Assembly (NCBI RefSeq): GCF_028622115.1
Contig: NZ_CP097263.1
Span: forward strand, 9,807,501 to 9,871,500
Reading direction: 5' to 3'
Source: Kutzneria chonburiensis
Lineage (GTDB): Bacteria; Actinomycetota; Actinomycetes; Mycobacteriales; Pseudonocardiaceae
DNA: 64,000 bases
Shown: in pieces, positions 33,048 to 41,565 of the stretch
Layout: the number at the start of each line of letters is the position of its first letter
How positions within the stretch are numbered: position 1 is the first letter of the stretch
Notes under the pieces: generated by a model
What the model saw: the letters and a program-made list of their open reading frames with translations, nothing else
Told to the model about the DNA's origin: nothing
The model's database searches: none
Translations under genes and position numbers: made by a program

Positions 33048-33860
33048 GTGTACGCCCGAAGTGTGACCGCAGACACCGTCGCGCCTGTCGCGCCGGTCGC
33101 TGTTCCGCGCGCCCATCGCGTCGCGGAGCGGCCGCTCGGTCGCACCGTGGCCGAGCTCGACCACCTGCATGTGGCCGACCGCCTTGACTTTCTCCGTGAC
33201 GTGCAGTCGGAGTACGTCAGCCGGCTGGACATCGACCCATGTCGATGGCGGAACATCGAAGGTGTGCTCGAATTCTTTCGCGACAACGACCTGGCCCGGC
33301 CGGGCAGTTGGATGTCCATTGTGGACGCGTCCATTCTGGAGGGTCTCGAGCGCGGAACGGCCATCGCGCTCGGCCTGTCCGAGGACACGTTCGGCAATCC
33401 CGGTTCGACCGAATGGGCTACGTACTTACGTCGGCTCAGTGACGGCGAGCTGGACCGGCGCAGCGTGCACGACGCCGCCTGGAGCCGGGCCGAGCAGGCC
33501 GCCACCGAGCACGGAGTGGCCCTGGCCCGCGCCATCGGCGTGCCGCCGACCGCCGCCGAGTGGCGGTTCTTCCAGTTCTCCCAGGTGTACCGCTGGGCCA
33601 TGCGCAACGAGCCGACCGCGCTGCTGGCGTTGGGCGGGCCGTTGGTCAATTCGCGCATCCGCGAGCTGCGGATGCCGTTCCTGAGCTGGTTCACCGATGT
33701 CAGCACACCCGTGCCGGCATATCGCGGCTGCGCCTTCGCGTGGGCGCTGTCCCGGCTCAACCCGGTCGGCGGGGCCTTCTCCGCCGTGGGGCTGTTGGTG
33801 GCCTACCTGCCCAACCTGTTCGACGATTTCCTCGTCGACACCGGCAGGCGCACGCACTGA
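33048..33860 (+). CDS. hypothetical protein, helical, unknown family
   Basis: This is a 270-residue protein from the GTG at 33048, which has GGGGA 7 nt upstream; a longer form from 32982 is possible. The sequence is mainly helical with many aromatic and acidic residues (DRLDFLRDVQSEYVSRLDIDPCRWRNIEG, EWRFFQFSQVYRWAMRNEP). A C-terminal hydrophobic stretch (GGAFSAVGLLVAYLPNLFDDFLVD) could be membrane-associated. No catalytic motif is recognised. It stands directly upstream of a FAD monooxygenase (48 nt), so co-transcription is possible. Confidence 0.6.
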   Translation: MYARSVTADTVAPVAPVAVPRAHRVAERPLGRTVAELDHLHVADRLDFLRDVQSEYVSRLDIDPCRWRNIEGVLEFFRDNDLARPGSWMSIVDASILEGLERGTAIALGLSEDTFGNPGSTEWATYLRRLSDGELDRRSVHDAAWSRAEQAATEHGVALARAIGVPPTAAEWRFFQFSQVYRWAMRNEPTALLALGGPLVNSRIRELRMPFLSWFTDVSTPVPAYRGCAFAWALSRLNPVGGAFSAVGLLVAYLPNLFDDFLVDTGRRTH

Positions 33861-33908
33861 CAGCGTTCTGTCGGTGGTCTGACAGCGGGTCTCGGCACGG
33901 TGTCGGCC

Positions 33909-35264
33909 ATGGACACCGAGATTCTCATCATCGGAGCCGGTCCGACCGGACTCACCCTGGCCGTCGACCTTGCCCGGCGGGGCGTGGCGCACCGCATCGT
34001 CGACCGTGACACCGAGTTCGCCGGCTCTCGCGGCAAGGGCATCCAGCCGCGGACGCTCGAGGTGTTCGCCGACCTCGGCGTGATCGACGCTGCGCAGGAG
34101 CACGGCGGTCCTTATCCGCCCATGCGGGGCTATCAGGACGGGCAGGTCGCTTGGGAGCGCGACATGGCCCCTACCGTCTCCGCTCGGCCCGACGTCCCGT
34201 ACCCGAACCCGTTGATGCTGCCGCAGTGGCGCACCGCCGCCATCCTCCGTGCTCGCCTCGAGGAGCTCGGCGGCCGCGTCGAGTCCGGGATCGAGTTCCA
34301 GGGCTTCACCCAGGACCCTTCCGGCGTCACTGCTGTGTTGGACGGGCAGCCCGTTCGCGCCCGCTACCTCGTCGGCGCCGACGGCGGCCGCAGCGCCGTC
34401 CGCAAGGCCACCGGCGTGTCGTTCGCCGGTGAAACCTTGGAGCAGCATCGCCTCCAGATCGCCGATGTCCGTGTCTCCGGGCTGGACCGCGACCATTGGC
34501 ACATCTGGAGCAACGCCGAGGGGCCCGTGTTGGCGTTGTGCCCCATGGCCGGCACCGACACCTTCCAGCTCACCACGCCCCGTTTCGACTGCGACGACCT
34601 GGCCGGCCTGGTGAAGTCGGTGAGCGGCTTCACCCTCACCGATGTCGGCTGGTCCAGCCAGTGGCGGGCAAACGTTCGCATGGTCGACCGCTACCGCATC
34701 GGCCGCGTCTTTCTCGCCGGCGACGCCGCCCACGTCCACACCCCCGCCGGCGGTCAGGGCCTCAACACCGGTGTGCAGGACGCTTACAACCTCGGTTGGA
34801 AGCTCGCTTCCGGCTCCTCGGAGCTCCTCGACTCCTACGAGGCCGAGCGCTTGCCCATCGCCGCCGACGTCCTCGGCATCAGTCAGCAGCTCTTCAACCG
34901 TGGTCTCGGCCGGGCCGCCGCCATGGACCGTTCCGACCCCGTTCTCCGTCAGCTGGGACTCCACTACCGGGATTCCAAGCTCTCCGTCGACACCCGCGTC
35001 TCTCCCGGCTCCCTCCGCGCCGGCGACCGTGCCCCCGACGGCTTCGCCGGCCCGCTCCGCATCCACGACGCCCTCCGCGGCCCCCAGTTCACCGTCCTGA
35101 CTTTCGGCGTCTCCTACCCCGGCGCCATCCCCGTCACCGACGCCCCCGCCTACGACCTCTCCGACGCCTTCGTCGTCGTCCGCCCCGACGGCTACATCGG
35201 CCTCATCACCACCGAGGCCTCCGACGTCCCCCAGTACCTCAGCCGTTGGCAGCCCCCGTTTTGA
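33909..35264 (+). CDS. class A FAD-dependent monooxygenase (PHBH fold)
   Basis: This is a 451-residue aromatic-hydroxylase-type flavoprotein. IIGAGPTGLTLAVDLARRG is the GxGxxG FAD-ADP motif, LVGADGGRSAVRKATGV the DG motif, and GRVFLAGDAAHVHTPAGGQGLNTGVQDAYNLGWKLA the GD motif. A C-terminal thioredoxin-like domain (about 360-451) resembles that of RdmE/PgaE-type polyketide hydroxylases. It probably hydroxylates an aromatic or polyketide substrate with NAD(P)H, and drug inactivation is another option. ATG 33909 is chosen over GTG 33900. Codon third positions become strikingly C/T-rich in its 3' half. Confidence 0.88.
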   Translation: MDTEILIIGAGPTGLTLAVDLARRGVAHRIVDRDTEFAGSRGKGIQPRTLEVFADLGVIDAAQEHGGPYPPMRGYQDGQVAWERDMAPTVSARPDVPYPNPLMLPQWRTAAILRARLEELGGRVESGIEFQGFTQDPSGVTAVLDGQPVRARYLVGADGGRSAVRKATGVSFAGETLEQHRLQIADVRVSGLDRDHWHIWSNAEGPVLALCPMAGTDTFQLTTPRFDCDDLAGLVKSVSGFTLTDVGWSSQWRANVRMVDRYRIGRVFLAGDAAHVHTPAGGQGLNTGVQDAYNLGWKLASGSSELLDSYEAERLPIAADVLGISQQLFNRGLGRAAAMDRSDPVLRQLGLHYRDSKLSVDTRVSPGSLRAGDRAPDGFAGPLRIHDALRGPQFTVLTFGVSYPGAIPVTDAPAYDLSDAFVVVRPDGYIGLITTEASDVPQYLSRWQPPF

Positions 35265-35384
35265 GCCGCCCCCGAACCCATCCAACCAGATCAACCTGGC
35301 AACCCCGATCGGCCAAGCTCCACCAAGATCGCAAAAAAACCGGTTCCCAGCGTCAAGGACTAGGCTCGATTCGGGGGCTGCTCA
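35265..35384. repeat. MITE-like element, copy 1
   Basis: This is an about 119-bp unit with terminal inverted repeats GCCGCCCCCGAACCC (left) and ATTCGGGGGCTGC (right). It is repeated with a 139-nt period immediately downstream. The shared interior includes AACCAGATCAACCTGGCAAC, GGCCAAGCTC, CCAAGATCGC and CGGTTCCCAGC. It occupies the gap between two convergent genes. It has no coding capacity; the ends could form a hairpin that terminates both genes. Confidence 0.7.
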
Positions 35385-35402
35385 GCACCCCGCCGCCACA
35401 AG

Positions 35403-35523
35403 GCAGCCCCCGAACCCCATCGAACCAGATCAACCTGGCAACCCCGGTCGGCCAAGCTCGGCCAAGATCGCGCCGACTCCCGTTCCCAGCTTCGCGGTCT
35501 AGGCTGGATTCGGGGGCTGCTCA
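35403..35523. repeat. MITE-like element, copy 2
   Basis: This is the second copy of the about 119-bp unit, with terminal inverted repeats GCAGCCCCCGAACCC and GGATTCGGGGGCTGC that match at 14 of 15 positions. Differences from copy 1 are single bases plus a diverged stretch in CGCAAAAAAACC versus CGCGCCGACTCC. It ends next to the stop of the minus-strand SARP gene. Confidence 0.7.
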
Positions 35524-35525
35524 AA

Positions 35526-38198
35526 TCAGCCGCGCAGTTCGGCGGCTCGGGCCCGGAGTGTGGCGGCCTGTTCCCGCTCCCCGCCCTCCTCGAACCACGC
35601 GGCCTGGGCCTCCAAGATCACGGCGCGGGCGGGGGCGTCCCTGGTCTGCATGACCAACTCGACGGCGAGGCAGTGCTGGCGGCCGGCGTCGTCGCGGTGG
35701 CCGAGGGCGGTGAGGGTGAGGGCGTAGTTCATCCGCAGCATGGCCAAAAACTGCATGGGGGCGGTGGGGGAGTCGAGGGCCAACGCCAAGCGGTGCCAAG
35801 AGAGGGCCTGGGACAGCTGCCCGTCGAGACGGGCGAGTTCGGCGAGGGCGTTGCGAATCCGGGACAAGGAAACGGGATCGTCGGCGGGGGTGCTGCGCTC
35901 GGCCCGTTCGAGTACCTGCCGCGCACCGGCGACGTCGCCGGTGCGGGCCTGGAGCTGCGCGGACTGGACATGCAAAAGCGTCGGCACGTGCGCGCCGATG
36001 GACAAGGCCTCGCTGACGGCGGCGAGGGCGGCATCGTTGGCGCCGCGGCTGGCCTGAGCGATGGACAGGAACGTCAAGGCATAGGTGAGGCCGATCTGAT
36101 CACCGAGATCGCGGAAAGCCGTTGCGGCCTGGGCGAAATGCCGCTCGGCCTGGGCCACGCGACCGTCGCTGATCTCGGACGCGACATAGCCGTGCAGGAG
36201 CTCGCCGGCGGCTCGCCGCCACGGGTCGTCGGAACCGCTGAGCCGAGCGGCGATACTGCCGAGCCTGGTGGAATTCGCGCCGCTACCGAGGACGACGAGC
36301 GCCAACGTCGCGGGCCTGTCCTCGAGCGCGAGCCGGTCGAGCAGCTCCTCGGTTGGCGCGCGGAGCAGACGGGCCTCGTCGGTGTCGAAGGTTTCGGCCC
36401 AGCGCAAGGGATCCTGCAACTGGGCCAGCAAAAGCCACAGCCAGAGCCGAGCGGTGAACATACGCGGCGACATCGCCAGATCGAGGTTGGCCCGTTCGGC
36501 GGTCAGTCGCGCCAGCCACCCAACCTGCTCGGGGCCGCGCAGCAATGGCTCGGTCCGCTCGACCAACTCCGTGTAGTACAAAGCATGCCGCCGTCGAGTG
36601 TCATCACCATCCAATTTGGACGCTGCGTACTCGCGGATCGTCTCCAGTAGCCGGTATCGATCATCAGAAACAACCACCAGCGATTTGTCCACAAGGGACG
36701 CAACCTGGTCAAGAGTGCCCTCGGTCACTTCCTCGATCGCCGCCAGCGTTGCCCCGCCGGCGAACACCGACAGCCGACTCAACAGGGTGCGCTCGTCGAC
36801 GTCGAGGAGGTCCCAGCTCCAGTCGATCACGGCCCGGAGTGTGCGATGTCGCTGCGGAGCGGCCCGAGTTCCCTTGTTCAGCAGGCCGATACGGTCACCG
36901 AGCCGCGAAACGAGCTGTGACGGCGTCAGCGACCGCAGTCGGGCCGCGGCCAGCTCGATTGCCAGTGGCAATCCGTCCAACGCCTTGCAAATGTCCACAA
37001 TGGAGTCAGAAGGGCGGAATTCGGGGCTTACCGCCCGAGCTCGGTCGGTGAACAGAACCACGGCGTGGCTGTCGTCCAACGGGACCAACGGGCACAGCGT
37101 CTCGCCGGTGATGTTCAGCGGCTCACGGCTCGTGGCCAAGATCGTCAGACGTGGGCACCGCGCCAGCAGATCGGCGGCGAAGTCGGCCGCGGCGTCGATC
37201 ACGTGCTCGCAATTGTCCAACACCAGCAGGGAATTCCGGGGAGCCAGGTAGTCGCGCGGATGGTCGGCCGTGCGCAGCGCCTCCCGCGTCGCAGCCACAA
37301 TGTCCACAGTGGACGTGAGATCGACAAGCCAGACACCGTCGGGGAAATCGGTCAGCAGTCGCTCCGCCGCCTCGACTGCCAGCCGCGTCTTGCCCGCGCC
37401 GCCGGTACCGGTCAAGGTCACCAGCCGCGCGCCGGCCAACGCCCGCGTCACCTGCTGCAACTCCAGGTCACGGCCGACAAAACTGGTCATCCGGGCTGGC
37501 AGGTTCGACCGAGCCGACGTCGTACGCAACGCCTGGCGATGCGCCTCCTGGAGCTCCGGCCCCGGATCCACGCCGAGCTGATCGGCCAGCAGTGTGCGTA
37601 CGCGGTCGTACACCGAGAGCGCGTCGGCCTGCCGACCCTTCGCTGTCAGGGCCCGCATCAACCGCGCCTGCAAGCCCTCGCGCAACGGTTGTGCCGCCGC
37701 CAACTCCTCGACCTCGGCGATCACGTCCTGCTGCGCGGCGATGTCGGCATCGATCTGCGCCTCGATCGCCGTCGCCCGCAGCTCCTCCAGCCGGGCGATC
37801 GGGGCACGGGCGAACTCCGCGTCGCCGACGTCGGCGAGTGGGCTGCCCCGCCACAACTCCAGCGCCTCACGCGGCCGGCCCTCGACCAGAGCCTGCTCGA
37901 ACTGCCGCGTGTCGACCTCGGCGTTCAGCCGATAGCCGGTGGGCTGCGAATCGATCGCCGCCCGCCCGATCGCCCGCCGCAGCCGGGCCACCAGCGACTG
38001 CAACGCCGCCCCCGGCTCGGCCGGCGCCGACTCCGGCCACAGGTCGGCGATCAGCCGGTCCGTCGTGACGATCCGCCCCGCGTCCACGGCCAGCCGCACC
38101 AGCAGCGTGCGGAGCATCGCCCCGCCGACCTCCACCAGCTCGCCGTCCGCGCCACGGACTTCGAGCTCCCCCAACACCCCGACCCACACCCCACCCAT
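35526..38198 (-). CDS. AfsR/SARP-type regulator with BTAD, NB-ARC ATPase and TPR-like domains
   Basis: This is an 890-residue signalling ATPase. The N-terminal OmpR-like DNA-binding and BTAD domains cover about 1-225 (TTDRLIADLWPESAPAEPGAALQSLVARLRRAIG; ELWRGSPLADV). The NB-ARC ATPase has P-loop GTGGAGKT (264-271), Walker B SLLVLDNCEHV (about 318-328) and the GLPLAIELAAARL block (about 415). A winged-helix segment and C-terminal TPR-like helices (about 640-890) probably sense a ligand or partner. Such proteins activate secondary-metabolite genes, but no large biosynthetic cluster is in the window; the nearby FAD monooxygenase and glycosyltransferase are candidates. GGGGGG precedes the ATG. 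Confidence 0.92.
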   Translation of the reverse strand: MGGVWVGVLGELEVRGADGELVEVGGAMLRTLLVRLAVDAGRIVTTDRLIADLWPESAPAEPGAALQSLVARLRRAIGRAAIDSQPTGYRLNAEVDTRQFEQALVEGRPREALELWRGSPLADVGDAEFARAPIARLEELRATAIEAQIDADIAAQQDVIAEVEELAAAQPLREGLQARLMRALTAKGRQADALSVYDRVRTLLADQLGVDPGPELQEAHRQALRTTSARSNLPARMTSFVGRDLELQQVTRALAGARLVTLTGTGGAGKTRLAVEAAERLLTDFPDGVWLVDLTSTVDIVAATREALRTADHPRDYLAPRNSLLVLDNCEHVIDAAADFAADLLARCPRLTILATSREPLNITGETLCPLVPLDDSHAVVLFTDRARAVSPEFRPSDSIVDICKALDGLPLAIELAAARLRSLTPSQLVSRLGDRIGLLNKGTRAAPQRHRTLRAVIDWSWDLLDVDERTLLSRLSVFAGGATLAAIEEVTEGTLDQVASLVDKSLVVVSDDRYRLLETIREYAASKLDGDDTRRRHALYYTELVERTEPLLRGPEQVGWLARLTAERANLDLAMSPRMFTARLWLWLLLAQLQDPLRWAETFDTDEARLLRAPTEELLDRLALEDRPATLALVVLGSGANSTRLGSIAARLSGSDDPWRRAAGELLHGYVASEISDGRVAQAERHFAQAATAFRDLGDQIGLTYALTFLSIAQASRGANDAALAAVSEALSIGAHVPTLLHVQSAQLQARTGDVAGARQVLERAERSTPADDPVSLSRIRNALAELARLDGQLSQALSWHRLALALDSPTAPMQFLAMLRMNYALTLTALGHRDDAGRQHCLAVELVMQTRDAPARAVILEAQAAWFEEGGEREQAATLRARAAELRG

Positions 38199-38208
38199 TC
38201 AACCCCCC

Positions 38209-38287
38209 GTGAGTCCCGCCCACAGTCACACCGAACGCGTGAAACTGATTCGTGCTTTCGCCCTGACGCTAAGCGGGACTCGCGGGG
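38209..38287. repeat. about 80-bp hairpin element, copy 1
   Basis: GTGAGTCCCGC at the left pairs with GCGGGACTCGC at the right; the interior reads CCACAGTCACACCGAA...TGAAACTGATTC...GACGCTAA. A second copy is at 60298-60378. The element's right arm encodes the last residues of the minus-strand TetR gene (stop at 38269). It lies between that gene and the SARP start. Confidence 0.75.
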
Positions 38288-38883
38288 GTCAGCGTCTCGG
38301 CTTCGGCGCGCATGCCGAGCACGATCGTCCTCACCGAGGCGGCGAAGGTCTCGGCGCTGCTGGGATGCCCGTCGGTGAAGAAGTCCCGCATCTCCGGCGC
38401 GGCCCTGCTGACGTCGACCGGCACCGGTGCGGGGCTGCTCTGCTCCTGTAACACGTAGCCCGTTACGTAGCTGGCCATGATGTCGCCCCAGCGCGCCGCC
38501 ACCGGCAGCGGAATGCCCTGGCGGATGTACCGGGCCAGGGCGTTCTCCAGCAGCTCGACCCCGGACCTGCTCATGGTCACGTTGGCGGCGACGAGCCGGG
38601 CGCCGTCGCGGTGGGCCAGCATGGCGGCCCGCAGCCGGTGGGCGAATTCCACCAGGTCGTCGGCCCAGTCGCCACTGTCGTCGCCGGTGTCGGCGAACAC
38701 CGGCGCCACCACCAGCTCGGTGACCGCGGCCAACAGCTCCTGCTTGCTCTTGACGTGCCAGTACAGGGCGCCCCGCTGCACGCCGAGCCGGTCGGTCAGC
38801 GCACGCGTGGTGAAGGCGTCCAGCCCCACCTCGTCCAGCAGCTCCAGCGCGGCCTCGACCACCTGGTCCCGTCGTAGCGGCAT
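38269..38883 (-). CDS. TetR-family repressor with TetR_C_1 domain
   Basis: This is a 204-residue repressor with an N-terminal helix-turn-helix (about 20-45; GLDAFTTRALTDRLGVQRGALYWHVKSKQELL) of the tetracycline-repressor subclass and a ligand-binding C-terminal domain of the TetR_C_1 type (LRAAMLAHRDGARLVAANV; YVTGYVLQEQ). GAGGAGG precedes the ATG. It is divergent from a glycosyltransferase gene, and a 32-bp perfect palindrome lies between them, so it most likely represses both itself and the glycosyltransferase and is released by that enzyme's small-molecule substrate. Confidence 0.9.
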   Translation of the reverse strand: MPLRRDQVVEAALELLDEVGLDAFTTRALTDRLGVQRGALYWHVKSKQELLAAVTELVVAPVFADTGDDSGDWADDLVEFAHRLRAAMLAHRDGARLVAANVTMSRSGVELLENALARYIRQGIPLPVAARWGDIMASYVTGYVLQEQSSPAPVPVDVSRAAPEMRDFFTDGHPSSAETFAASVRTIVLGMRAEAETLTPASPA

Positions 38884-38923
38884 CCGCGCCCTCCTCTTGA
38901 CGAGATCAGTCTAGCGGCACTAG

Positions 38924-38955
38924 CTTGAGCAGCGCTCAATTGAGCGCTGCTCAAG
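38924..38955. promoter_or_regulatory. 32-bp perfect palindrome, TetR operator
   Basis: Each 16-nt half reads CTTGAGCAGCGCTCAA and is exactly complementary to the other. It is centred 43 nt upstream of the TetR ATG and 21-53 nt upstream of the glycosyltransferase ATG, the expected place for an autoregulated divergent operator. It may hold two overlapping TetR-dimer sites. Confidence 0.8.
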
Positions 38956-38976
38956 ACGATCAAGGGGGAGTAGGCG

Positions 38977-40104
38977 ATGAGGGTTGTCTGCACGGCCGTG
39001 CCCGGATCCGGGCTTTTCCTGCCGACGGTGCCGCTGGCCTGGGCTTTTCGGGCCGCCGGGCATGAGGTGCTGCTGCTCAACAACGGGGACGGGGCCCGCG
39101 CGGCGGCCGGCGCCGGCCTGCCGGTGGTGGATCCGCTGCCGGACCGCGACCTGTGGGCGGAGTTCATGGCCGCCGTCGCCGGGATGCTCAAGGGCGGCGG
39201 TCGGCAGCCGGATCGGGGCGGTTTCGGCTGGTTCGGCGAGCAGATGATCGACGGCATGCTGCCGGTGGCCCGGGCGTTCCGGCCGGACGTCGTGGTCAGC
39301 ACGCTGGAACAGGGGGCCGGTCGGCTGATCGCCGGCGCGCTGGGCGTGCCGCTGGTCGAGCAGGGCATCCGGCTGGGCTGGGCCGGCCTGGACGAGCACG
39401 CGGTCGGCGCACGCCAGGACATCGCCGACTACCTGGAGCTGACCCGTGAGCGGCTCGGCCTGCCGGATGCCCCGGTCATCCCGATGGCCACTGTCGACGT
39501 GCGGCCGCCGAGCATGGGCGGCGTCGCCACCGATACACAATTCCTCATGCGGTATGTCGCATACAACGAGTCGCGTGTGATCCCGGGCTGGGTGACGCTG
39601 CCGCCGACCCGGCCCCGCGTCTGCGTGACCATCGGCAGCGTCCTGCCGGCACTCGGCGGAATTGGCGCGTTGCGTGGGATGCTGGCCTCGTTGTCCACAA
39701 TGGACGTCGAGATTCTGTTGGCAGCGGGCGACATCGACCTCTCGGAGCTGGGGGAGCTGCCGTCGAACGTGCGGCCGCTTGGCTGGATGCCGCTCAACGC
39801 CCTGATGCCCACGTGTGCCGCGATCGTGCACCACGGCGGATCGGCCACGGTCATGACGCCGCTGGCCTACGGCGTGCCGCAGGTGGCGCTGCCCAAGTTC
39901 GCCGACCAGCCGCTCAACGCCGGCGCCATGGCCAAGCGCGGCGTCGGCGTCACCGTGAACGAGCCCGAGGAGGTCGGCGCGGCGCTGGCCCAGGTCCTGG
40001 ACGACCCGAGTTTCGCCAAGGCCGCCGCCGAGGTGCGCGACGAGATGGCCGAGCAGCCCAGCCCGGCCGCGGTCGTGGCCCGGATCCAGCAGCTCGCCGG
40101 CTGA
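38977..40104 (+). CDS. UGT-like glycosyltransferase (GT1, natural-product type)
   Basis: This is a 375-residue GT-B glycosyltransferase. The N-terminus MRVVCTAVPGSGLFLPTVPLAWAFRAAGHEV is that of EryCIII/macrolide-type GT1 enzymes. The C-terminal domain carries LGWMPLNALMPTCAAIVHHGGSATVMTPLAYGVPQV, with the HHGG nucleotide-sugar-binding motif. It probably transfers a sugar to a small hydrophobic acceptor, either as a tailoring or a detoxifying step. AAGGGGGAG precedes the ATG. The divergent TetR and palindromic operator suggest substrate-inducible expression, like macrolide-inactivating glycosyltransferase systems. Confidence 0.9.
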   Translation: MRVVCTAVPGSGLFLPTVPLAWAFRAAGHEVLLLNNGDGARAAAGAGLPVVDPLPDRDLWAEFMAAVAGMLKGGGRQPDRGGFGWFGEQMIDGMLPVARAFRPDVVVSTLEQGAGRLIAGALGVPLVEQGIRLGWAGLDEHAVGARQDIADYLELTRERLGLPDAPVIPMATVDVRPPSMGGVATDTQFLMRYVAYNESRVIPGWVTLPPTRPRVCVTIGSVLPALGGIGALRGMLASLSTMDVEILLAAGDIDLSELGELPSNVRPLGWMPLNALMPTCAAIVHHGGSATVMTPLAYGVPQVALPKFADQPLNAGAMAKRGVGVTVNEPEEVGAALAQVLDDPSFAKAAAEVRDEMAEQPSPAAVVARIQQLAG

Positions 40105-40139
40105 TCCATCCTGCCCCGGCGCGGGCTACGCTGGCCGCC

Positions 40140-40712
40140 GTGACCGGCTACTACACGCTGCGCGAGACCGAGAAGGCCGTCGGCGAGCGTCTCAACGGCC
40201 TGCCGATCGACGTCGAGTCGATGATGGCGCTGTCCAACCTGCACCGGACGGCCCTGGTGGTGCGCAACCACTTCGAGCAGTCCGTGCTGCGGGACGTCGA
40301 CCTCTCGTGGACCGGTTTCGTGGTGCTGTGGGTGGTGTGGATCTGGGGTGACATCGAGACCCGCCATGTGGCCGAGGAGAGCGGCATCTCCAAGGGCACG
40401 CTCACCGGCGTCGCGCGGACCCTGTCCAACCGGGGACTGCTCAATCGCACGACACCGGCCGATGATCGGCGGCTGAGCGTGCTGTCGCTGACCGATCGCG
40501 GCAAGGCGCTGATGTGCGAGCTGTTCCCGCGCTTCAACGCCGAGGAGGTGTACAGCCTCGAGGGGCTGTCGCCGCGGCGGATCGCCGAGCTGACCCGGGT
40601 GCTGCGGCACATGCTCAACCACTTCGAGCAGACCTCGGCCGGCCGGCAGGCCGAGGTGCGCGAGCAGGTCCAGGCCAGCCCGCTGCCCAAGCTCGCCGCC
40701 GGGGACGCCTGA
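40140..40712 (+). CDS. MarR-family transcriptional regulator
   Basis: This is a 190-residue winged-helix regulator. ETRHVAEESGISKGTLTGVARTLSNRGLLNRTTPADDRRLSVLSLTDRGKAL is the MarR recognition helix and wing. The GTG start at 40140 has TACGCT 7 nt upstream and no ribosome site, so it is probably leaderless. It ends 1 nt before the stop of the convergent hpaG gene. MarR proteins (HpaR) control homoprotocatechuate pathways in other bacteria, so it is the natural candidate for the operator shared at 43871 and 46118. Confidence 0.88.
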   Translation: MTGYYTLRETEKAVGERLNGLPIDVESMMALSNLHRTALVVRNHFEQSVLRDVDLSWTGFVVLWVVWIWGDIETRHVAEESGISKGTLTGVARTLSNRGLLNRTTPADDRRLSVLSLTDRGKALMCELFPRFNAEEVYSLEGLSPRRIAELTRVLRHMLNHFEQTSAGRQAEVREQVQASPLPKLAAGDA

Positions 40713-40713
40713 G

Positions 40714-41565
40714 CTAGCGCCGGGGTGGGCGGATGCCGCGGAACTCCCAGTCGCCGCCCAGCGCGGTCGAGCGGACCTCTTCGGACTCGGTGGGCTGCGC
40801 GCCCACATCCGTGCGGACCGCCGTCGGTCCGTTGACGATGTGGTTGCGCAGCACGCCGAGTCCGTCCACCTCCACCTCGACGACGTCGCCGGGCTGCACA
40901 GGGCGGGAGTTGGCCGGAGTGCCCGACAGGAGGACGTCGCCGGGATACAACGTGATCGTCCGGGCGATGTCGGCGACGAGGTAGTGCATGTCCCACTGCA
41001 TCTCGTCGGTGCTGCCGTGCTGGCGGACCTCGCCGTTGACCCGGGTGATCAGCGTGCGGCCGTGGAAGTCCCAGTCGGTCACGAGGCCGGGACCCAAGGG
41101 GCACAACGTGTCCGAGCCCTTCACCCGCAGCATGGAGCCGGCGTCGGTGTCGCGGAAGTCGTGCAGGCCGTAGTCGTTGGCGATGGTGTAGCCGCGGATG
41201 TGGTCCTTCGCGTCGGCCGGCGCGATGTTGCGGCAGGTTCGGCCGATCACGATGGCGACCTCGCCCTCGTAGTTCAGCCACTTGCAGCCCTCTGGCCGCA
41301 CGACCGCGCCGTTGTGCGCGTTCAGGGACGAGGTGGGCTTGTGGAAGTAGGTCGGGGCCGGCGGGAGCGTGGCCTGGAACTCGTCGACCCGGCTGCGGTG
41401 GTTCAGGTGCACCGCGATGATCTTCGACGGCTCGACCGGCGGCAGATGAACTGCGCTCTCCAGTTCAACTGCGCGGCCGTCGGCCGCGCGCAGCTGGTCG
41501 CCATCGCGGACAACCTCGACCACGGCGCCGTCCAGCAGGATCCTGCGGTATTCCGTCACGTCCAT
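40714..41565 (-). CDS. hpaG: fumarylacetoacetate hydrolase family protein, HpaG-like isomerase/decarboxylase
   Basis: This is a 283-residue FAH-fold enzyme. KIIAVHLNHRSRVDEFQ opens the catalytic domain. The metal ligands lie in NYEGEVAIVIGR (E-x-E) and in the NDYGLHDFRD region (Asp), and the block ends with GDVLLSGTPAN. In the homoprotocatechuate pathway HpaG isomerises and decarboxylates 5-oxo-pent-3-ene-1,2,5-tricarboxylate; canonical HpaG has two such domains, and this protein has one. Its start overlaps the stop of the hpaE-hpaD fusion by 10 nt, so they are translationally coupled. Confidence 0.82.
   Translation of the reverse strand: MDVTEYRRILLDGAVVEVVRDGDQLRAADGRAVELESAVHLPPVEPSKIIAVHLNHRSRVDEFQATLPPAPTYFHKPTSSLNAHNGAVVRPEGCKWLNYEGEVAIVIGRTCRNIAPADAKDHIRGYTIANDYGLHDFRDTDAGSMLRVKGSDTLCPLGPGLVTDWDFHGRTLITRVNGEVRQHGSTDEMQWDMHYLVADIARTITLYPGDVLLSGTPANSRPVQPGDVVEVEVDGLGVLRNHIVNGPTAVRTDVGAQPTESEEVRSTALGGDWEFRGIRPPRR

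Noticed and set aside
35265-35523. Insertion sequence
   Set aside because: TIR-like ends exist but there is no transposase and no evident target duplication; recorded as a MITE-like repeat only.
32324-40712. Secondary-metabolite biosynthetic cluster (SARP, monooxygenase, glycosyltransferase, regulators)
   Set aside because: There is no polyketide synthase, NRPS, terpene or RiPP core gene, and genes face in different directions with terminators between; it looks like independent tailoring or detoxification units.
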